A stretch of DNA of 64,000 nucleotides, taken from positions 434,001-498,000 of the forward strand of contig CAZILL010000002.1 of the NCBI GenBank assembly GCA_964540105.1, written 5' to 3'. Under the pieces are notes generated by a model. It searched no databases. It was not told the DNA's origin and saw nothing but the letters and a program-made list of their open reading frames with translations. The translations under genes were made by a program, and so were the position numbers. The DNA comes from DATKJY01 sp964540105. GTDB lineage: Bacteria; Zixibacteria; MSB-5A5; GN15; FEB-12. This document shows, piece after piece, positions 1 to 8,016 of this stretch (its first letter is position 1; every line of letters begins with the position of its first letter).

Positions 1-255
1 CTCTTTACCATGATCGCGGATCATGTGGCCTTCATGCGCGCCAACGGCCAGTTCGAAAAGCACCGCCGCAATCAGATCGCACGCAAAGTGCTCATGATTC
101 TTAAGAATCGCTTCCAACGCGAGTTTCTTGACTCGCTTACCGCTGCGCCCGAATTCGACCGCATGGTAGAAGAGATTATCGCGGGGCGCACCAATCCGTT
201 CGACGCCGGCGAGACTCTTTACCTGAAGTTTCAGTCGGTATCGCAGGTTCCGTAG
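1..255 (+). CDS. meaB: MeaB/ArgK-type GTPase, C-terminal end only (5' truncated)
   Basis: The frame is open from base 1 to the TAG at 253-255, so only the last 84 residues of a longer protein are present. The visible part is the helical tail typical of the MeaB/ArgK family, with an H-x3-MRANG stretch followed by a basic run. The P-loop and G motifs lie outside the window. In this family the GTPase loads and protects adenosylcobalamin on acyl-CoA mutases. The position just upstream of a mutase large subunit and its B12 subunit fits that role. The assignment rests on the tail and on context. Confidence 0.72.
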   Translation, partial: LFTMIADHVAFMRANGQFEKHRRNQIARKVLMILKNRFQREFLDSLTAAPEFDRMVEEIIAGRTNPFDAGETLYLKFQSVSQVP

Positions 256-398
256 TCGGTTACGGCACGCTTCGTTTAAGTCTTCATCTCGCAGTATCTT
301 ACAGGGCCCCGGCGAATATATCAACGGTGCGCTCCAGCTTGCGCTCGACGGGAGGATGTATTATACTTTTCTACTTTGCAGATTGGAGTCAGCGCACT

Positions 399-2096
399 AT
401 GTACAGCAAGAACTTTCTCGAAACTCTGAAGGAGAGACTCGTGCTCTGGGGGAGATCAGCCGCCAAGTCGCGCGACAAGAAGGCGCGACCGCGCTTCTTC
501 ACCGTTTCGGGCGTCGACATAAACGAGCTCTATACCCCTTTGGATGTTCAGAACGGTGATTCCGAAAGTCATTACTCAGACAAGATTGGTCTTCCCGGCG
601 AATATCCGTACACGCGCGGCGTTCATCACACGCTCTATCGCACCAGATTCTGGACCATGCGCCAGTTCGCGGGGATGGGAACGCCGCGACAGACCAACGA
701 GCGCTTCAAGTACATTCTGCAGCAGGGGGGGACGGGCCTTTCGACCGCGTTTGATCTGCCCACCCTGATGGGATACGATTCCGACCATCCCCGTTCGCTG
801 GGAGAGGTTGGCAAGTGCGGCGTGGCCGTTGACACGCTGGCCGATATGGAGATTATCTTCGGCGATATCGACCTGTCGAAAGTTTCCACATCGATGACGA
901 TCAATTCGCCGGCGTCGATTCTGCTGGCGATGTATCTGGCCGTTGCTGAAAAACAGAAAGTGCCGTTCGATCAGGTTCGGGGGACACTCCAGAACGATAT
1001 CCTCAAGGAGTATATCGCGCAGAAGGAATTCATCTTCCCGCCTCGTCCGTCGATCCGCCTGATTACCGACATGATGGACTACTGTACGAAGCATGTCCCG
1101 CAATACAACACGATCTCGATCTCCGGCTATCATATCCGCGAGGCCGGCGCCACCGCCGTGCAGGAACTGGCGTTTACCCTGGCCGACGGGTTCTGTTATG
1201 TGGAGTCGGCGATCAAGGCCGGGCAGGATGTCGATGATTTTGCGCCGCGGCTCTCGTATTTCTTCAACGCCCATTCCGATTTCTTTGAGGAGATTGCCAA
1301 ATACCGGGCAGCGCGACGGATTTTCTCGCGCCATATGAAAGAGAAGTACGGCGCCAAGAATCCGCGCAGCTGGATGCTTCGCTTCCACACGCAGACGGCG
1401 GGCTGTTCGCTTACGGCGCAGCAGCCGGAGAACAATATCACCCGCACGGCGCTGCAGGCGCTCTCCGGCGTGCTCGGCGGTACGCAATCGCTGCACACCA
1501 ATTCGATGGATGAAACGCTCGCCCTGCCCTCGGAGAAGGCCGCGCTGATCGCCCTTCGCACACAGCAGGTGATCGCGTACGAAACCGGAGTCGCGAATAC
1601 CGTCGACCCGCTGGCCGGATCGTACTTTGTCGAAGCGCTGACCGACAAAATGGAGGCTGAGGCCGAGGCCTATTTCGCCGAGATCGAACGCCGCGGGGGC
1701 GTGCTGGCCTGCATCGAGGAAGGATATCTCCAGCGCGAAATTGCCAAGGCGGCCTATCGGTTCCAGCAGGAGATCGAAAGCAAAGATCGGATCATCGTGG
1801 GCGTGAATGATTTTGTCCTCGACAACGAGAAGGTCGAAATCCCGATCATGAAGATCGATCGGGCCGTGGAACGAGAGCAGGTAGCGTTTCTGGCCAAAGT
1901 GAAAGCGCAGCGCAACAACGGGGCGGTGCAGGCGTCGCTTAAGCATCTGCGTGATGTCGCCGCCGGCAGTGGCAATACCTTTGACGCGATTCTCTCCTGC
2001 GCGCGAACCTACGCGACGGTTGGCGAGATGTGCGATGTCTTGCGCGAGGTCTGGGGGGAGCATGTGGAGTCGCCATCGGCGATGCAGGTGTCGTGA
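399..2096 (+). CDS. icmA: Isobutyryl-CoA mutase-like large subunit (IcmA type)
   Basis: 565-residue adenosylcobalamin-dependent acyl-CoA mutase large subunit without a B12 domain, close to the 566 residues I recall for Streptomyces IcmA. Family blocks are present: YPYTRG near residue 69, SISGYHIREAG, TAQQPENN and GGTQSLHTNS. Aligned from memory to Propionibacterium methylmalonyl-CoA mutase, the substrate positions Tyr89 and Arg207 are Phe90 (RQFAG) and Gln208 (KEYIAQ). That pair is the isobutyryl-CoA mutase signature. The reaction would be isobutyryl-CoA to n-butyryl-CoA, in the cytoplasm. The ATG at 399 has GGAG 11 bases upstream; an in-frame start at 327 would add a hydrophobic extension without a clear ribosome site. 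The B12 subunit follows 50 bases downstream. Activity on another branched acyl-CoA is possible. Confidence 0.78.
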   Translation: MYSKNFLETLKERLVLWGRSAAKSRDKKARPRFFTVSGVDINELYTPLDVQNGDSESHYSDKIGLPGEYPYTRGVHHTLYRTRFWTMRQFAGMGTPRQTNERFKYILQQGGTGLSTAFDLPTLMGYDSDHPRSLGEVGKCGVAVDTLADMEIIFGDIDLSKVSTSMTINSPASILLAMYLAVAEKQKVPFDQVRGTLQNDILKEYIAQKEFIFPPRPSIRLITDMMDYCTKHVPQYNTISISGYHIREAGATAVQELAFTLADGFCYVESAIKAGQDVDDFAPRLSYFFNAHSDFFEEIAKYRAARRIFSRHMKEKYGAKNPRSWMLRFHTQTAGCSLTAQQPENNITRTALQALSGVLGGTQSLHTNSMDETLALPSEKAALIALRTQQVIAYETGVANTVDPLAGSYFVEALTDKMEAEAEAYFAEIERRGGVLACIEEGYLQREIAKAAYRFQQEIESKDRIIVGVNDFVLDNEKVEIPIMKIDRAVEREQVAFLAKVKAQRNNGAVQASLKHLRDVAAGSGNTFDAILSCARTYATVGEMCDVLREVWGEHVESPSAMQVS

Positions 2097-2146
2097 GGGA
2101 AACTCTGTAAACTGAGCGTATGAACTATTTTCGAAGATAGAGATGT

Positions 2147-2566
2147 ATGGAACGAAAAATCAGAGTGCTTCTGGCCAAACCGGGTCTTGACGGGCATGAT
2201 CGCGGGATCAAAGTGATCGCCGCCGCGTTCCGCGACGCCGGAATGGAAGTCATTTACACCGGTCTGCGTCAGACGCCCGAGATGATTGTCAACGCGGCGG
2301 TGCAGGAAGATGTTGATGCCATTGGGGTGTCGATTCTCTCCGGTGCGCACATGACCCTTTTCCCCGCGATTCTCGACGAGATGAAGCGCAAAGGGGCAAC
2401 CGACATGCTTCTGTTTGGCGGCGGGATTATCCCCGACGACGACAAGGAGGCGCTGGAGAAAATGGGCGTGGCCAAGGTGTTCACACCGGGCGCGCCAACC
2501 GAAGAGGCAATCCAGTTTCTTCGTCGAACCATCCTCGCCGCGAAAGCGGACGAGAAATCAAAGTGA
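2147..2566 (+). CDS. icmB: Cobalamin-binding small subunit of acyl-CoA mutase (IcmB/McmA C-domain type)
   Basis: 139-residue stand-alone B12-binding domain with the DGHDRG form of the D-x-H-x2-G motif, whose His is the lower axial cobalt ligand. It also has the later SILSGAH and FGGGII motifs that wrap the nucleotide tail of the cofactor. Length matches separate small subunits such as IcmB (about 136 residues). It should pair with the large subunit just upstream. It may also serve the second large subunit encoded at 10055-11632, which has no B12 subunit of its own in the window. The ATG at 2147 follows a purine-rich GAAGATAGAG. Confidence 0.88.
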   Translation: MERKIRVLLAKPGLDGHDRGIKVIAAAFRDAGMEVIYTGLRQTPEMIVNAAVQEDVDAIGVSILSGAHMTLFPAILDEMKRKGATDMLLFGGGIIPDDDKEALEKMGVAKVFTPGAPTEEAIQFLRRTILAAKADEKSK

Positions 2567-2611
2567 GTCACTAATAACGAAATTCTCATAACCTCAATTC
2601 CGGGAGGAACG

Positions 2612-3757
2612 ATGCCGTTCAATATCGATCCGCGACAACAAGCCATCAGGGATGAAGTCAAAATCTTCGCCGAAAAGGAAATGTATCCGGTCTCCGAAGA
2701 GCTGGACAGGATGCCCGAACCACGCATCTTCCCGCATAAGCTGTACAAGAAGATCGCCGACGCCGGTTATATCGGATATGTCATGCCGAAGGAGTATGGC
2801 GGACGCGGGAAGTCCAACCTCGAATATATCACGTTGGTCGAGGAGCTCTGCTACCACGACGCCGCGATCGGCCTGCTCTGTGCAGTGGCAGAACTGGCCA
2901 CTCATCCGATTGTGCATTACGCCAGCGAGGAGCACAAACGCAAATACGTGCCTGACTGCGCGAGTGGAAATCGGATTCCGGCCTTCGTGCTGACCGAGCC
3001 CGACGCCGGTTCGGATGCCTCCAATCAGAAGACGGTCGCGGTTGACAACGGCTCGCACTATATCGTGAATGGTGAGAAGATCTTCATCATGCATGGCGAT
3101 GTCGCCGACCTGGGCGTTCTCTTCTGCCGCATCGAAGGGCAGCCCAAGATGTCGGCGATGATGGTCGACACGAATCAGCCCGGCTGGCAGAAACGAACGT
3201 TGAAGAATAAGATGGGGATGCGCGCCGCCACCACCGGCGGGATTATTCTCAAGGATGTGAAGGTTCCCAAGGAGAACCTGCTTGGGGATGTCGGCAAAGG
3301 GTTCCGTTATGCGATGGGGACGCTCGACAGCGCGCGGATCGGCGTTGCGGCGCAGGGGGTCGGGATCGCCCAGCGCGCACTTGACGAATCGATCGACCGC
3401 GCCAAATCGCGCCACGCCTTCGGCGCCCCGATCTCGAAGCTTCAGGCAATTCAGTGGATGATCGCCGACATGTCGGTGCGCGTCGAAGCCGCGCGCTGCC
3501 TGACCTACAAGGCGGTGCAGCTGCAGGATCGCGGCGAAAAGTTCACGCTCGAAGCTTCTCACGCCAAACTGTATGCGTCGGAGACGGCCCGCTTCTGTGT
3601 CGACCGCGCCATGCAGATCTGGGGCGGCTACGGCTTCATCGGTGAATTTTCGCCTATTGAGAAAATGTACCGCGATCAACGCGTGCTGGAAATCTATGAA
3701 GGGACTTCAGAGGTCCAGCGTCTTGTGATCGCCGGCAATGTTCTGGCGAGTCGATGA
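2612..3757 (+). CDS. Acyl-CoA dehydrogenase
   Basis: 381-residue FAD-dependent acyl-CoA dehydrogenase that desaturates acyl-CoA at C2-C3 and passes electrons to ETF. The fold is complete: an N-terminal helical domain, the FVLTEPDAGSDASN flavin/substrate loop near residue 130, a C-terminal helical bundle, and the IYEGTSEVQR end motif carrying the usual catalytic Glu of short-chain enzymes. The start has a strong GGGAGGAACG ribosome site. The next gene overlaps by 4 bases (ATGA), so the two are likely co-translated. Neighbouring isobutyryl-CoA mutase genes suggest butyryl-, isobutyryl- or methylbutyryl-CoA as substrate, but sequence alone does not decide. Confidence 0.92.
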   Translation: MPFNIDPRQQAIRDEVKIFAEKEMYPVSEELDRMPEPRIFPHKLYKKIADAGYIGYVMPKEYGGRGKSNLEYITLVEELCYHDAAIGLLCAVAELATHPIVHYASEEHKRKYVPDCASGNRIPAFVLTEPDAGSDASNQKTVAVDNGSHYIVNGEKIFIMHGDVADLGVLFCRIEGQPKMSAMMVDTNQPGWQKRTLKNKMGMRAATTGGIILKDVKVPKENLLGDVGKGFRYAMGTLDSARIGVAAQGVGIAQRALDESIDRAKSRHAFGAPISKLQAIQWMIADMSVRVEAARCLTYKAVQLQDRGEKFTLEASHAKLYASETARFCVDRAMQIWGGYGFIGEFSPIEKMYRDQRVLEIYEGTSEVQRLVIAGNVLASR

Positions 3758-4608
3758 AGTTCGGTCGGTTTGAGATTCACACCTTCGTCGAGCAGAAGTT
3801 TCGGCTCGACGGAGGGACCATGTTCGGCGTGATCCCGAAATCCATGTGGCAAAAACTGCTGCCCGCCGATGACAACAATCTCATTCCGATGTTTACGAAT
3901 CTCTTCGTGCTCAAGGCGCACGGCAAGACCATGATCTTCGACAGCGGCCTCGGGGACGCGCTCACCGATCGCGAAAAGAAGATCTACGGCACCGACGGCA
4001 TCTCATCCCTTGATTCAGGTCTCGCCGCCCTCGGACTAAGTCCCTCCCAGATCGACTATGTCATCCTGACCCATCTTCACACCGATCATTCGGGCGGGGC
4101 CGTCAAACTTCAGGATGGCCGCTATGTCCCGCGTTTTCCTAAGGCAACGTACATCGTTGAAAGGAAGGAATGGGAGGTCGCGATCAATCCCGACGAGCGC
4201 ACAAGCGCGGTCTATATTCCGGAGCGATTGCATCCCCTGCACGAAGCGGGACAGGTGCAGTTTATCGAGGGGAACACCGAGCTGTTTCCTGGGATACGAG
4301 CCGTCTTTAGCGGCGGCCATTCTGAGGGACATTACGCGCTCGAAATGGAATCTGATGGTGCGCGGGTGTTCTATTATGCAGATCTCTACCCGATGACTCC
4401 GCATCTGCGCACGCCGTTCATTCCCGCCACCGACGTCCACCCGTTGGCATCGCTGGAAGCGAAGCGCCGGTCGTATCCACGTATTGTCAATCAGGATGTG
4501 ATCCTTGCGTTCGATCATGATACGGTCATGCCGTTTGCCCGCATTCGGGAGATCGACCGCAAGATTATAGCTGAACCGGTGGGCGACGAAACGCTCGCGT
4601 CCACCTGA
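3754..4608 (+). CDS. MBL-fold metallo-hydrolase (lactonase/quorum-quenching-like)
   Basis: 284-residue metallo-beta-lactamase-fold hydrolase. The metal motif HxHxDH reads LTHLHTDHSGG near residue 110; a later His lies in SGGHSEGH and the bridging Asp in YYADLYP. The overall layout resembles the AHL-lactonase/AttM branch, with no signal peptide. Its ATG overlaps the stop of the acyl-CoA dehydrogenase. Co-translation with beta-oxidation genes suggests hydrolysis of an acyl thioester or lactone by-product rather than signalling. Substrate unknown. Confidence 0.83.
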   Translation: MKFGRFEIHTFVEQKFRLDGGTMFGVIPKSMWQKLLPADDNNLIPMFTNLFVLKAHGKTMIFDSGLGDALTDREKKIYGTDGISSLDSGLAALGLSPSQIDYVILTHLHTDHSGGAVKLQDGRYVPRFPKATYIVERKEWEVAINPDERTSAVYIPERLHPLHEAGQVQFIEGNTELFPGIRAVFSGGHSEGHYALEMESDGARVFYYADLYPMTPHLRTPFIPATDVHPLASLEAKRRSYPRIVNQDVILAFDHDTVMPFARIREIDRKIIAEPVGDETLAST

Positions 4609-4626
4609 AATCCTCGAGGAAGCGCT

Positions 4627-6177
4627 GTGTCATTAGAAGAAAAACTGAATCATCTCGAATCGATGCGGACCGAGGCTCGCCTGGGCGGCGGTCAGGAGCG
4701 TATCGATGCCCAGCACAAAAAGGGGAAACTAACCGCTCGTGAACGGATCGAGCTTCTCGTCGACGCCAATTCGTTCGAAGAGTTCGATATGTTTGTCACT
4801 CACCGTTCGAGCGATTTTGGACTGGGGGAACAGCGAGTTCTCGGTGATGGGGTCATCACCGGCTGCGGCAAGATCAGCGGCCGTACGGTTTTCATATTCT
4901 CGCAGGATTTCACCGTCTTCGGCGGTTCGCTATCCGAAGCGCACGCCGAAAAGGTTTGCAAGATCATGGAGATGGCCATGAAGGTCGGCGCACCGGTGAT
5001 CGGTCTCAACGATTCCGGTGGAGCGCGTATTCAGGAAGGGGTCGTCTCGCTCGGCGGCTACGCTGACATCTTTCTTCTGAACACGCTCGCGTCGGGCGTC
5101 ATTCCGCAGATCTCCGTCATCCTCGGCCCGTGCGCGGGGGGCGCCGTGTACAGCCCGGCAATCACCGATTTTGTTCTGATGACCAAAGGGACATCGTACA
5201 TGTTTGTCACCGGACCGAATGTGGTGAAGACGGTCACACATGAGGTTGTCACCTCGGAGCAACTCGGCGGGGCGAGTGTTCATGCAGGCAAATCGGGTGT
5301 CGCGCACTTCGCGTGCGACAACGAGGCGGATGTTATCACCAAACTCAAGACCCTCATCTCGTACATTCCGCAGAACAATTGCGACGAAGCGCCGTTCATC
5401 GCCACCAGCGATCCAGCGACGCGGGAAGATGAGTCGCTTAATCATCTGATCCCCGAAAACCCGAATCAGCCCTACGACATAAAGGACGTGATCACGCGAG
5501 TCGTTGATGATGGTTCGTTTTTCGAAGTCCACGAGGAGTTCGCCCCCAACATCGTGGTCGGCTTCGGGCGACTTGCCGGGCGCTCGATCGGCATTATCGC
5601 CAATCAACCGGCGGTCATGGCGGGCGTGCTTGACATCAATTCGTCGGTCAAGGGAGCGCGTTTCATTCGGTTTTGTGACGCCTTCAATATCCCACTGCTT
5701 ACCTTCGAGGATGTCCCCGGCTTTATGCCCGGCACCGAGCAGGAACATGGCGGCATCATCCGCCACGGCGCGAAACTGCTCTACGCCTACTGCGAGGCGA
5801 CCGTCCCGAAAGTTACTGTCATCACACGCAAAGCGTATGGCGGCGCGTACGATGTCATGAACTCCAAGCATGTTCGGGGTGATATGAACTACGCCTGGCC
5901 TACCGCGGAGATCGCGGTCATGGGCCCCAAAGGTGCGGTGGAGATTATCTTCAAGAAAGACATAACCGCAGCCGCCGATCCCGAAGCGGAACTGAAGAAG
6001 AAGACCGACGATTACCGCGAGATGTTCGCCAATCCGTTTATTGCGGCCGCTCGCGGTTATGTGGACGACATTATTGAGCCGAAGAGCACGCGCCCGCGCC
6101 TGATCCGGGCGTTCCAGATGCTCGAGACCAAGAAGGACAGCAACCCGCCGAGAAAGCACGGCAATATTCCGCTGTAA
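4627..6177 (+). CDS. pccB: Propionyl/acyl-CoA carboxylase carboxyltransferase subunit
   Basis: 516-residue biotin-dependent carboxyltransferase that moves CO2 from carboxybiotin to propionyl-CoA (methylmalonyl-CoA product) or a similar acyl-CoA. Both crotonase-like halves are present. Characteristic stretches are DSGGARIQEG, GPCAGGAVYSPA and, in the C-terminal half, AYGGAYDVMNSKH with MGPKGAVEI. The start is GTG at 4627, preceded by GAGGAAGCGCT. Biotin carboxylase and biotin carrier follow at 8017-10058, after the two inserted nuclease genes. Sodium-pumping decarboxylase alpha subunits look alike, but no membrane partner is encoded nearby, so carboxylase is favoured. Confidence 0.9.
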   Translation: MSLEEKLNHLESMRTEARLGGGQERIDAQHKKGKLTARERIELLVDANSFEEFDMFVTHRSSDFGLGEQRVLGDGVITGCGKISGRTVFIFSQDFTVFGGSLSEAHAEKVCKIMEMAMKVGAPVIGLNDSGGARIQEGVVSLGGYADIFLLNTLASGVIPQISVILGPCAGGAVYSPAITDFVLMTKGTSYMFVTGPNVVKTVTHEVVTSEQLGGASVHAGKSGVAHFACDNEADVITKLKTLISYIPQNNCDEAPFIATSDPATREDESLNHLIPENPNQPYDIKDVITRVVDDGSFFEVHEEFAPNIVVGFGRLAGRSIGIIANQPAVMAGVLDINSSVKGARFIRFCDAFNIPLLTFEDVPGFMPGTEQEHGGIIRHGAKLLYAYCEATVPKVTVITRKAYGGAYDVMNSKHVRGDMNYAWPTAEIAVMGPKGAVEIIFKKDITAAADPEAELKKKTDDYREMFANPFIAAARGYVDDIIEPKSTRPRLIRAFQMLETKKDSNPPRKHGNIPL

Positions 6178-6180
6178 GCC

Positions 6181-7092
6181 ATGCCTGTTCCAATTTTCGA
6201 TTCCTTTATGCTCCCTCTGCTTAGGCTAGCCGCGGAACGCGGAGAACTGAGCATGAGTGAAGCCAACCGCCTTCTTGCGGCTATGTTCAATTTGACAGAA
6301 TCTGATCTTGCAGAGTTGGTACCGAGCGGGAACCAGACCAGATTCCTCAATCGTGTTAGTTGGGTTCGGACGTACTTGAAGAAGGCGGGTTTGCTCGATT
6401 CTCCTCGTCGCTCGTACATTTCCATAACGGAGAGCGGTCGAGCAGCTCTCGCCAAAGGTCCTGACAAAATCGATGTGAAATTCCTCAGACAGTACCCGGA
6501 ATTCAGAGAGTTCAATACCCCTGTCGGGACCAGGCAGGAGCGAGTGAGCGCTGATAACGCGGAGGATCAGCAAACTCCCGAAGAGCTCATCGATTCAAAC
6601 GTTCGCGCACTTCAGAGTGCGTTGGCGGATGAACTGCTCGACCGGATCAAGTCGGCCTCTTCGCGTTTCTTCGAGAATCTGGTTATCGAACTGCTTCTGA
6701 AAATGGGGTACGGCGGCTCGCGACAGGACGCGGGTCAGGTTGTCGGCAAATCCGGTGATGGGGGCATTGACGGGGTTATCAAGGAAGACAAGCTTGGACT
6801 TGACGTGATCTATGTGCAGGCAAAACGGTGGGAGGGAACGGTCAGTCGACCCGAGATTCAGAAGTTTGCCGGAAGTCTTGAAGGTGTGAGAGCTCGCAAA
6901 GGAATATTTATCACGACTTCCGGTTTCACCCGCGATGCCACCGCTTACGTTGAGAACATCGACAAGAAGATTGTTCTGATTGATGGTCAAACACTTGCCT
7001 TTCTCATGATCGAGCACGACGTGGCCGTGTCGCGTGTGGCCAGCTACGATATCAAAAAGGTCGACTCGGATTACTTCCAGGATGAGTCTTGA
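6181..7092 (+). CDS. mrr: Mrr-like restriction endonuclease (type IV candidate)
   Basis: 303 residues in two parts. Residues 1 to about 95 form a winged-helix Mrr N-terminal domain. Residues 150-275 form the Mrr catalytic domain, with the PD-(D/E)xK-like core GDGGIDG followed by VQAKRW (a QxK variant) and the KGIFITTSGFT strand. Mrr-family enzymes cut modified or foreign DNA. The ATG lies 3 bases after the carboxyltransferase stop with no good ribosome site, so it may be read by coupling. No methylase or specificity subunit is nearby. It sits inside a metabolic operon together with the DUF559 gene, which suggests acquisition. Confidence 0.88.
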   Translation: MPVPIFDSFMLPLLRLAAERGELSMSEANRLLAAMFNLTESDLAELVPSGNQTRFLNRVSWVRTYLKKAGLLDSPRRSYISITESGRAALAKGPDKIDVKFLRQYPEFREFNTPVGTRQERVSADNAEDQQTPEELIDSNVRALQSALADELLDRIKSASSRFFENLVIELLLKMGYGGSRQDAGQVVGKSGDGGIDGVIKEDKLGLDVIYVQAKRWEGTVSRPEIQKFAGSLEGVRARKGIFITTSGFTRDATAYVENIDKKIVLIDGQTLAFLMIEHDVAVSRVASYDIKKVDSDYFQDES

Positions 7093-7102
7093 CGTCGCAG
7101 CG

Positions 7103-7145
7103 CCCCTCATCCGCCCTTCGGGCAGCTTCTCCCCGAGGGAGAAGG
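7103..7145 (+). repeat. REP-like palindromic element, copy 1
   Basis: A 43-base GC-rich element with two hairpins: GCCC-TTC-GGGC, then CTTCTCCC-CGA-GGGAGAAG. Near-identical copies occur at 7666-7708 and 42496-42540. It begins 10 bases after the Mrr stop. It opens the first of two repeat blocks that bracket the DUF559 gene. Similar CCCTCATCCGCCCTTCGGGC elements are dispersed in many bacterial genomes. Confidence 0.85.
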
Positions 7146-7157
7146 AGAGTTTCCCTG

Positions 7158-7261
7158 CGCCCCCTTCAGAGAAACGCTACAATCTTGTTTCAGCAGAGAA
7201 ACACAGCAGGAAGTTCCTCTCCTCAGGGGAGAGGATGTCGCGAAGCGACAGGTGAAGGGGC
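7158..7261 (+). repeat. Direct repeat upstream of the DUF559 gene (one unit plus leader end)
   Basis: 104 bases that closely match 7913-8016. Both copies start CGCCCCCTTCAGAGAAACGC, end GTCGCGAAGCGACAGGTGA, then a few G-rich bases, and stop exactly at a start codon. The GCGAAGC palindrome (GTCGC-GAA-GCGAC) and the AGGTGAAGGGG tract lie just before the ATG at 7262, so the repeat supplies the ribosome site. The spacing between this unit and the REP element in front (55 bases start to start) is the same in both blocks. Confidence 0.85.
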
Positions 7262-7627
7262 ATGAACCGTCTCACCAAATCATCGACCGCGAATACCACG
7301 GCCCGGAAACTACGCCGACAAGCAACTCCGGCTGAAACAAGAATGTGGGCGCTGCTCCGGGACCGCAGACTAATCGGCCACAAATTCCGTCGTCAACAAC
7401 CGATCGGACCGTATGTAGTGGATTTCTATTCGAGCGTATTGAAACTTGCTCTTGAGTTGGATGGGTCAGGTCACGCATGCAGTGATGGCATTTGTCGGGA
7501 TCAGACACGAAGTCGTTTCTTAAACGACAATGGAATTCGAGTACTTAGGTTCTGGAACACGGATGTGTTGAAGAACGTGGACGCGGTACTTGAGCGAATT
7601 ATCGAAGCGGCACAATTCAGAGATTAG
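7262..7627 (+). CDS. DUF559 (Vsr-like) endonuclease-domain protein
   Basis: 121 residues covering the whole DUF559 domain, a compact PD-(D/E)xK fold related to very-short-patch repair nucleases. Visible landmarks are the ARKLRRQATPAETRMWALLR opening, KFRRQQPIGPYVVDFY, LALELDGSGH and the closing VLRFWNTDVL. The catalytic-type D and E/H positions are retained, so it is probably intact. Its function is not established for the family. It lies between two repeat blocks (7103-7261 and 7666-8016) and interrupts the carboxylase operon, which suggests it arrived as a cassette. Confidence 0.88.
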   Translation: MNRLTKSSTANTTARKLRRQATPAETRMWALLRDRRLIGHKFRRQQPIGPYVVDFYSSVLKLALELDGSGHACSDGICRDQTRSRFLNDNGIRVLRFWNTDVLKNVDAVLERIIEAAQFRD

Positions 7628-7665
7628 TGGATGGAAGTCATGAAACCGATCCGTGAGTGCTTCAC

Positions 7666-7708
7666 CCCCTCATCCGCCCTTCGGGCACCTTCTCCCCGAG
7701 GGAGAAGG
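7666..7708 (+). repeat. REP-like palindromic element, copy 2
   Basis: Second 43-base copy of the element at 7103-7145, again with the GCCC-TTC-GGGC hairpin followed by CTTCTCCC-CGA-GGGAGAAG. It differs by a single base in the middle (GCACC against GCAGC). It starts 38 bases after the DUF559 stop and opens the second repeat block. Confidence 0.85.
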
Positions 7709-7720
7709 AGAGTATACCCG

Positions 7721-8016
7721 CGCCCCCTTCAGAGAGACGCTGCAACCATGCTTCAACAAAGAGGCACAGCAGGAAGTTCCTCTCCTCAGGCGAGAGGGAG
7801 AAGGAGAATCTTCCTGCGCCCCCTTCAGAGAAACGCTACAACCTTGTTTCAGCAGAGAAGCACAGTAGGAAGTTCCTTTCCTCAGGCGAGAGGGAGAAGG
7901 AGAGTTTCCCTGCGCCCCCTTCAGAGAAACGCTGCAACCTTGCTTCAACAGAGAAACACAGCAGGAGATTCCTCTCATCAGGCGAGAGGATGTCGCGAAG
8001 CGACAGGTGAGGGGGC
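7721..8016 (+). repeat. Tandem array of 96-bp repeats ending at the biotin carboxylase start
   Basis: Three units start at 7721, 7817 and 7913, each opening CGCCCCCTTCAGAGA, with a 96-base period. The last unit ends with the same GTCGCGAAGCGACAGGTGA leader as 7158-7261 and runs into the ATG at 8017. Because 96 is a multiple of three, several frames stay open across the array. The predicted peptides are arginine/proline-rich mirrors of the repeat, so I do not call a gene. This accounts for the whole 7628-8016 gap; the array also provides the GGTGAGGGGG ribosome site of the next gene. Confidence 0.88.

Noticed and set aside
576..2063. Long antisense reading frame opposite the first mutase gene
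   Set aside because: The mutase protein on the plus strand is clearly conserved; the opposite frame is open only through codon bias in GC-rich DNA. The same holds for antisense frames over the acyl-CoA dehydrogenase, pccB and nadB.
7721..8016. CRISPR array
   Set aside because: The units are 96 bases, joined without unique spacers, and no cas genes are near.
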